A stretch of 11,141 bases of DNA from CAYRTV01 sp964505785 (GTDB lineage: Bacteria; Acidobacteriota; Aminicenantia; Aminicenantales; Aminicenantaceae). Position numbers and translations under genes: made by a program. This document shows positions 6,842-11,141 of this stretch, piece after piece. The notes under the pieces were generated by a model. That model worked only from the letters and a program-made list of their open reading frames with translations, made no database searches and had not been told where the DNA came from. The stretch covers positions 1-11,141 of the forward strand of contig CAZDJZ010000044.1 in NCBI GenBank assembly GCA_964505785.1, in the 5' to 3' direction. The first letter of the stretch is position 1; every line of letters starts with the position of its first letter.

Positions 6842-6848
6842 AAGGAGG
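6842..6848 (+). promoter_or_regulatory. Shine-Dalgarno site fixing the prolyl oligopeptidase start
   Basis: AAGGAGG lies 4 bases before ATG 6853 and overlaps nothing of the preceding gene, which stops at 6838. It excludes the in-frame TTG at 6835, which sits upstream of the site. Confidence 0.85.
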
Positions 6849-6852
6849 AAAT

Positions 6853-8985
6853 ATGAACAAACAGATTTTGATTTACAGCCTGCTTTTTGCTTTGATTTCA
6901 GCACCTGCCTGCCAGGAAAAAATGGAAGGCCCGGATGCATCACACATCACCTACCCGGACACAATAAAAGTTGATCAGGCGGATGATTATTTCGGCACTG
7001 AAGTTGAGGATCCTTACCGATGGCTGGAAGATGACAATGCCGAAGATGTGAAAGCCTGGGTGCAGGCCCAAAATGAAGTCACATTCAATTATCTCGAACA
7101 AATTCCCTACCGGGATGACATCAAAAACCGGCTGATGGAATTATATAATTACCCTAAATACTCTTCTCCCTTTAAGGCCGGAGAGTACTACTTTTTTTAT
7201 AAAAACGACGGCCTTCAGAACCAGTCGGTTATCTATATTCAAAAAGGCCTGGACGGCGAGCCGGAAGTCTTCATCGATCCCAACCAGCTGTCACCGGACG
7301 GAACTATCCGGATCAATATCGCCGGAATTTCCAACAGTGATAAGTACGTCACGATTATGCGCTCTGAAGCCGGATCCGACTGGCAGGAAATCAGGATTAT
7401 GGAGATCGCAACCAAAAAAGAACTGGATGACCGCATTCAGTGGGTTAAGTTCAGCGGAACGTCCTGGTATAAAGACGGCTTTTTCTACAACCGATATCAG
7501 GAACCGTCGGAGGAAGATAAATTAAAGGCACAGAACCGCGACATGAAGGTCTATTACCATAAACTGGGGGAACCTCAGGATAAAGATACGCTGATTTATG
7601 AAGACCCGGAGAATCCCCTGCGCACATTCAGCGCCTATGCCACCGAAGACGAGCGGTATCTGTTTCTTATTGTCTCTGAAGGGACAAGCGGTAATGAGCT
7701 GTATTATAAGGACCTCAGGAACCCGGACATGGAATTCGCACCGCTTGTCACCGGATTCGATAATGACACTTATCCCGTGGATAATATCGATAATCACATC
7801 CTGCTCTACACCAATATCGATGCTCCAAATTATCAAGTCGTCCGGATCGATCCGGAAAACCCAGCCAAAGAAAACTGGAAAACCGTCATCCCGCAGAAGG
7901 ATGAAGTACTGAATACAGCGAATACGGGCGGCGGCTATCTTTTCTGCAGCTATTTGAAAGACGCGCACACACAAGTCTTTCAGCACCAAATGGACGGAAC
8001 TCTGGTCCGGGAGATTGATTTTCCGGCCCTGGGCTCAGCCGGCGGATTCAGTGCGGATAAGGAAGATGATATCCTTTTTTATACCTTTACTTCCTTTACA
8101 TATCCCTCCACTATTTATAAGTACAACATAGACGACGGAACTTCAGACGTCTTCCGCCGGTCCGAAGTTAAATTTACATCGGAAGACTATGTGACCAAAC
8201 AGGTATTTTATCCCAGTAAAGACGGAACAAAAATCCCAATGTTTATTGTCCATAAAAAGGGCCTGGAATTAAACAGTGATAATCCGGCTCTGCTGTATGG
8301 ATACGGGGGATTCAACGCCAGCATGACGCCGTCTTTTAACGCCTTGAGGGTCTTCCTTCTAGAAAACGGAGCCGTGTATGCCATGGCTAATTTGCGCGGC
8401 GGCGGAGAATACGGGGAGGAATGGCATAAAGCCGGTATGCTCCTCAATAAGCAGAATGTGTTTGATGATTTTATCTCGGCCGGAGAATATTTGATTAAAG
8501 AAAACTACACCTCTTCGGATAAACTGGCGATTTCCGGGGCCTCCAACGGGGGGCTTTTGGTCGGAGCCGCCATGACCCAGAGACCGGACCTTTTCCAGGT
8601 GGCCCTGCCGGCTGTTGGTGTCATGGACATGCTGCGCTACCATAAGTTTACTATAGGCTGGGCCTGGGCCGTGGAATACGGCAGCAGCGAGGATGAGGAG
8701 CATTTCGAGAACCTGTACAGCTATTCACCCCTGCATAATATCGAAGAAGGCGTCGCCTATCCCGCCACCCTGGTAACGACGGCCGACCATGACGACCGGG
8801 TTGTCCCGGCTCATTCCTTCAAATTCATCGCCACACTGCAGGAAAAACACGCCGGTAACGCGCCTGTGCTTATCCGGATCGAAACCCGTTCCGGTCACGG
8901 ATCTTCCAATACCACGAAAATGATCGAAGAGCTGGCAGACGAATACGCCTTCATGTTTTACAACATGGGAGTCGATATCAGGTAG
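6853..8985 (+). CDS. Prolyl oligopeptidase (S9A), lipoprotein
   Basis: The 710-residue product is a full-length S9A prolyl oligopeptidase, which cleaves short peptides after proline. A signal sequence ending SAPAC places the lipidated Cys at 20, so it should be anchored to a membrane in the envelope. The N-terminal motif DPYRWLED (53-60) is typical of the family; a beta-propeller spans roughly 90-440. The C-terminal hydrolase domain has YGYGGF (482-487), catalytic Ser564 in GASNGG, Asp647 within DHDDRVVP (645-652) with substrate-binding Arg649, and His682 in GHGSS. It is the last gene of the operon with the hydrolase and AOX-like genes and ends 7 bases from the convergent toxin gene. Together with the S10 enzyme it suggests use of peptides as nutrients. 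Confidence 0.95.
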   Translation: MNKQILIYSLLFALISAPACQEKMEGPDASHITYPDTIKVDQADDYFGTEVEDPYRWLEDDNAEDVKAWVQAQNEVTFNYLEQIPYRDDIKNRLMELYNYPKYSSPFKAGEYYFFYKNDGLQNQSVIYIQKGLDGEPEVFIDPNQLSPDGTIRINIAGISNSDKYVTIMRSEAGSDWQEIRIMEIATKKELDDRIQWVKFSGTSWYKDGFFYNRYQEPSEEDKLKAQNRDMKVYYHKLGEPQDKDTLIYEDPENPLRTFSAYATEDERYLFLIVSEGTSGNELYYKDLRNPDMEFAPLVTGFDNDTYPVDNIDNHILLYTNIDAPNYQVVRIDPENPAKENWKTVIPQKDEVLNTANTGGGYLFCSYLKDAHTQVFQHQMDGTLVREIDFPALGSAGGFSADKEDDILFYTFTSFTYPSTIYKYNIDDGTSDVFRRSEVKFTSEDYVTKQVFYPSKDGTKIPMFIVHKKGLELNSDNPALLYGYGGFNASMTPSFNALRVFLLENGAVYAMANLRGGGEYGEEWHKAGMLLNKQNVFDDFISAGEYLIKENYTSSDKLAISGASNGGLLVGAAMTQRPDLFQVALPAVGVMDMLRYHKFTIGWAWAVEYGSSEDEEHFENLYSYSPLHNIEEGVAYPATLVTTADHDDRVVPAHSFKFIATLQEKHAGNAPVLIRIETRSGHGSSNTTKMIEELADEYAFMFYNMGVDIR

Positions 8986-8992
8986 GATATAT

Positions 8993-9415
8993 TCAGGGCT
9001 GCGCTAAATCTTCCTCAATCGACGCGTGTTGAAGTTTATCATCAAAACAAGAAAATACCGGTGTCAGGCCTGACTGATCCTTGAGAATTATCGCGGAAGC
9101 AAGATGAACAGCATCAAATCCCCGCAGGGCATGTTTTTCAGCCAAAGATCCTGCTAATTTGATGAGAGTTGGACTCGTATTTATTTGAAAAAAAATATCC
9201 CAGCTTTTATTAAATAATGAAACCAGCCTTTTGTATTCCTTATGCGGAACAGCATCCTCGCGAAATTTTCTCGCAAAGGCAGCCCGGCATTCGGCATAAG
9301 CAATAATGGATGTCCCCGCCGCCCCGGCACTATTCACCAGGCTGCCGACTTCATCAGATCCAGGCTCTTCTACAAACAGCTTAACCAGGCTGCTGGTGTC
9401 TAAATAGAGAATCAC
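8993..9415 (-). CDS. PIN-domain toxin (VapC-like)
   Basis: The 140-residue product is a PIN-domain ribonuclease of the type II toxin family. The acidic metal-binding residues are visible: Asp6 (LYLDTSSLVK), Glu42 (YAECRAAFAR), Asp101 (GFDAVHLASA) and Asp125 (CFDDKL). Such toxins cut RNA, often tRNA or rRNA, when the antitoxin is degraded. The chosen start is GTG at 9415, one base after the antitoxin stop, because the domain begins there; GGAGG lies 12 bases upstream inside the antitoxin gene. An upstream start at 9511 would add 32 unrelated residues read in another frame over the antitoxin gene. It is convergent with the prolyl peptidase gene. The exact RNA target cannot be inferred. Confidence 0.88.
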   Translation of the reverse strand: MILYLDTSSLVKLFVEEPGSDEVGSLVNSAGAAGTSIIAYAECRAAFARKFREDAVPHKEYKRLVSLFNKSWDIFFQINTSPTLIKLAGSLAEKHALRGFDAVHLASAIILKDQSGLTPVFSCFDDKLQHASIEEDLAQP

Positions 9416-9416
9416 C

Positions 9417-9689
9417 TTATCTTCTATCCTCCAACACGATATCGGAAACTTTTTTACCTTTAATATGAATTCGTTTATCCACATCCTTTGGCTTTTTCCC
9501 GGACCATTCAACTATCCCTTTGGCCTTGAGCTGGATAATTTTCTTCTCCTCTTCCAGGGATTCATAAGGGACAATCATGGCTATCTCTTTCTTTCTATCT
9601 GTGACAATAATTTTTTCTCCGGATTCCCGGGTTTTTTTTAAATATTTACTGAGATTTTCTTTTAGTTCCCGTATCCCGACTTTTTTCAT
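9417..9689 (-). CDS. Phd/YefM-type antitoxin
   Basis: The 90-residue product starts MKKVGIRELKENLSKYLKK and continues GEKIIVTDRKKEIAMIVP, the classic Phd/YefM DNA-binding fold. Its charged C-terminal part (about 50-90) would wrap and inhibit the toxin encoded one base downstream. Antitoxins of this class also repress their own operon, so an operator is expected near 9690-9750. No clear inverted repeat or good Shine-Dalgarno is seen there: the bases before ATG read GAGATTATAGT, which includes a -10-like TATAGT unusually close to the start, so a very short or absent leader is possible. The pair would form a type II toxin-antitoxin system. Confidence 0.88.
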   Translation of the reverse strand: MKKVGIRELKENLSKYLKKTRESGEKIIVTDRKKEIAMIVPYESLEEEKKIIQLKAKGIVEWSGKKPKDVDKRIHIKGKKVSDIVLEDRR

Positions 9690-9718
9690 ACTATAATCTC
9701 AAAAAATGTGACTACATT

Positions 9719-10186
9719 ATGAATTATGTTGCCACAAAAGTCAAGGGACAACATCGCTTATTTATGACGAAGCAGTTTTCATTCACCGGCGGCGGTTATC
9801 TGGCAGTGACTCTGGTAAGATACATCACCGTGGATACCGAGGAATACTTTATAGGAGGCGGGCTGCTCTCCCGCATAAGCGGACATTTTTTCTTCAATCC
9901 AAACGCCGAATATATTTTTGTGGATAATTTCACATACATGACCTTTAATCTGGATTTTCATTACGATTTCTATACTCAAAGTGCCCTGTTTTTTTGGCTG
10001 GGTTCAGGATGAGGCATCCTTTATACAGACCCGGGCGAAGGCGCTGACAGTGATGTGGATTTGGCTGCCAACTTGATCGTCGGCCCGGGAATCAACACAA
10101 TCAGCGGATTGACTCCATACATGCAGGGGAAGTACATCACATCGGATGCCGGAGAGTTTGTGGTGGGGGTGGGATTGAGATTTTAA
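9719..10186 (+). pseudogene. Decayed outer-membrane beta-barrel gene with in-frame TGA
   Basis: One frame runs from ATG 9719 to TAA 10184-10186, broken only by TGA at 10010-10012 (codon 98). The sequence before the TGA shows amphipathic beta strands (ISGHFFFNPNAEYIFVDN, TFNLDFHYDFYTQSALFFWL). The part after it continues the same kind of barrel (GILYTDPG, LAANLIVGPGIN, LTPYMQGKYI) and ends VVGVGLRF, the terminal Phe strand expected for outer-membrane insertion. There is no signal peptide and no good ribosome site, so the 5' end is also missing. I read it as the remains of a small 8-strand-type barrel protein. The nonsense codon probably replaced TGG or GGA. A sequencing error or recoding is less likely. 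Confidence 0.7.
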
Positions 10187-10317
10187 CGTCTTTCCACTGT
10201 TTTAATGTATGTACCACGCTGGATGGAGTCCTGAAGCTCCATCCCGTTTAATATCGCTATTTTTTCCAGTTCGGCTCGCGGTGTTCCCAGCGACCTCAGA
10301 ACTTGATGTCCTCCTGT
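10183..10317 (-). pseudogene. C-terminal fragment resembling M48-peptidase tails
   Basis: A minus-strand frame without a start codon encodes 44 residues, including HQVLRSLGTPRAELEKIAIL, NGMEL and then IQRGTYIKTV before TAA. By eye this matches the tail found after the catalytic domain in many secreted M48 metallopeptidases, where a 'lGvp...Le..AlLNgl.l...l.pGt.lK.v' pattern closes the protein. The HExxH catalytic part is absent. The fragment begins after the lipoprotein gene that ends at 10361 and is in a different frame, so it is not an extension of that gene. Its stop overlaps the stop of the decayed barrel gene on the other strand. The family assignment is from memory of the pattern and moderately sure. 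Confidence 0.45.
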
Positions 10318-10360
10318 TAAAAAAAGCTCTTTGCAAAATCCCGGGAAAGGCTGCAGAATC

Positions 10361-10789
10361 TTATTTTTCTCTGAGTTTATTGATATCTTCCTTGATTTCT
10401 TCGATGCTCTGTTCTATTTCATTTTTTGCTTTTTTCCAGGCTTCACCGCTTTTGTCCTGGAGTTCGGCGACATCTTGTTCCAAATTGTCGATTTGATTTT
10501 CAAGATCACTGATTCGCTGCTCCCATTCTTTTTCCGCTTCTTCTTGTTCCGGCATCTTCGCCTGCAAGCCTCTTAATTCTTTCCGCAGATCCTCAACTCC
10601 GCTCTTAACCTGCGCATATATCTCTTCCGCTCTTTCTTCAGTCCAATCAGCAGCGGACTGCAGCGCCTTTTGGGTATCCTCCCTGACCTCTTCCATATTG
10701 GTTTCATTTTCACCGCCGCAGGAATTAATTAACCCCATTCCTCCCATGGCAAGACAAACAACACCAAAAAAAACCAGCCATCTTTTCAT
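10361..10789 (-). CDS. Small coiled-coil lipoprotein
   Basis: The 142-residue product starts MKRWLVFFGVVCLAMGGMGL and reaches a lipobox-like INSC, making Cys24 the likely lipid anchor. The rest is highly charged and helical: residues from about 30 to the end (NMEEVREDTQKALQSAADW, EEAEKEWEQRISDLENQID, NLEQDVAELQDK) show heptad spacing of a long coiled coil. A role as an envelope spacer or stress lipoprotein is conceivable but not shown; I do not recognise a named family. The start at 10789 is set by GGAGGT 6 bases upstream. The same frame is open further upstream to 10975, but that part is a CsbD remnant. It appears intact amid decayed neighbours. Confidence 0.75.
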   Translation of the reverse strand: MKRWLVFFGVVCLAMGGMGLINSCGGENETNMEEVREDTQKALQSAADWTEERAEEIYAQVKSGVEDLRKELRGLQAKMPEQEEAEKEWEQRISDLENQIDNLEQDVAELQDKSGEAWKKAKNEIEQSIEEIKEDINKLREK

Positions 10790-10795
10790 TTTTTT

Positions 10796-10801
10796 ACCTC
10801 C
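10796..10801 (-). promoter_or_regulatory. Shine-Dalgarno site fixing the coiled-coil lipoprotein start
   Basis: GGAGGT lies 6 bases before ATG 10789 on the minus strand. It separates this gene from the longer run-on frame that begins at 10975. Confidence 0.8.
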
Positions 10802-10861
10802 ATCCTTTATCCGTTTTAAATTGAAGTCCGTGACAAATACAAAAAACATGGGTTTCATCTT

Positions 10862-10987
10862 GAGGCCGGCCAATTGGCCCTTATGGCCTTTAGCCGCATC
10901 GAGGTCATCTTCGGTTTCTTTTCCCCATTTTTCCCGAGCCCTTCCTTTGAGCTCATTCCATTTTCCTTCAATCATATCTCAATTCAT
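10862..10987 (-). pseudogene. Broken CsbD-family stress protein gene
   Basis: Residues encoded from 10975 down to about 10862 read MIEGKWNELKGRAREKWGK, then ETEDDLDAAKGHKGQLAG, an unmistakable CsbD-like start. CsbD proteins are small general-stress proteins of about 60-70 residues. Normal members often begin MNWDxIEGxWxxxKG; here the bases just upstream read ATG AAT TGA GAT, so the Trp codon has become TGA (10979-10981). After GQLAG the similarity stops: the expected ending is replaced by unrelated residues that run in frame into the next gene. Two lesions, an early nonsense codon and a lost 3' end, argue for a pseudogene, although restart at ATG 10975 could still make a truncated product. 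Confidence 0.7.
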
Positions 10988-11077
10988 ATTTATTCTCATT
11001 TTTCTAATTTGACCTGGTCACTTGGCCATGCGGACGTAAACATATGAAAAGCAAAAACGGTGCCATCTGCTGATTTC

Positions 11078-11141
11078 TTAACCTGGATTATTCACGGGTC
11101 GAGATTGCCGCAGATGCGAGGCGCAGGGTATGAAGCTGTGG
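11078..11141. repeat. Palindromic intergenic repeat (family A, single-arm copy) running off the window
   Basis: The first 29 bases (11078-11106) match the complement of 633-661 at 26 positions, all differences being transitions. Here the arm is not followed by its mirror image but by GAGATTGCCGC and a GC-rich tail ending GCTGTGG at the window edge. GAGATTGCC would form a terminal inverted repeat with GGCAATCTC if the next bases are CAATCTC, the end seen in the hairpin at 5250-5280. The stretch 10988-11077 shows no gene. Confidence 0.65.

Noticed and set aside
9417..9511. Longer toxin start overlapping the antitoxin
   Set aside because: The 32 extra residues do not resemble a PIN domain; GTG one base after the antitoxin stop gives the normal domain start.
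9998..10030. Selenocysteine insertion at the TGA in the barrel gene
   Set aside because: Only a 6-base hairpin including the TGA itself is seen, barrel proteins are not known selenoproteins, and the gene also lacks its 5' end.
10221..10244. Perfect 8-base stem-loop GGATGGAG/CTCCATCC as a terminator
   Set aside because: No U-tract follows on either strand, and the bases are explained as codons of the protease-tail fragment.
10328..10345. Terminator after the coiled-coil lipoprotein gene (seven T's on the minus strand)
   Set aside because: The run of T's is not preceded by a stable stem; only 4-base pairing with a 2-base loop is possible.
10979..10981. Genome-wide TGA reassignment to Trp or Gly
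   Set aside because: Intact genes in the window end in TGA, one followed at once by TAA, and Trp is encoded by ordinary TGG throughout; both interrupted genes show other decay.

Overview
The window looks like a chromosomal stretch from a Gram-negative, non-model bacterium of moderate GC content. Shine-Dalgarno sites are mostly strong (GGAGG types), there are several Cys-anchored lipoproteins, and there is a decayed outer-membrane barrel gene ending in Phe. Short palindromic repeats sit between genes. I cannot name the phylum from sequence alone; an FCB-group or Aminicenantes-like lineage would fit but is not shown.

Left part (1-5082): a partial tRNA-Asp(GTC) gene on the minus strand with a good promoter, then a small FxLYD-like lipoprotein gene (minus). 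A 370-base gap follows, holding a long perfect-pairing palindrome, an AT-rich stretch and a second repeat type. Next come two plus-strand genes 3 bases apart: an exported S10-family serine carboxypeptidase and a putative lipoprotein built of about nine helical TPR-like repeats. They meet, tail to tail, a minus-strand pair consisting of an RDD membrane protein and a SAM-dependent methyltransferase, which overlap by 14 bases.

Middle part (5083-8985): a 349-base repeat-bearing gap with possible divergent promoters, then a tight plus-strand operon. It encodes a metallo-beta-lactamase-fold hydrolase, a compact alternative-oxidase-type diiron protein with all expected ligands, and a prolyl-oligopeptidase lipoprotein. 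The S10 and S9 peptidases suggest breakdown of peptides, including proline-containing ones, in the cell envelope. The oxidase-like gene is the most unusual functional gene here.

Right part (8986-11141): a Phd/YefM-PIN (VapC-like) toxin-antitoxin pair on the minus strand, followed by a cluster of gene remains. These are an outer-membrane barrel gene broken by an in-frame TGA, a C-terminal scrap resembling M48-peptidase tails, an intact small coiled-coil lipoprotein gene, and a CsbD stress-protein gene with an early TGA and a lost 3' end. The window closes with a second copy of the palindromic repeat seen near position 600. I found no clear new multi-gene defence or mobile system; the repeat family and the decay zone are the main structures beyond ordinary genes.
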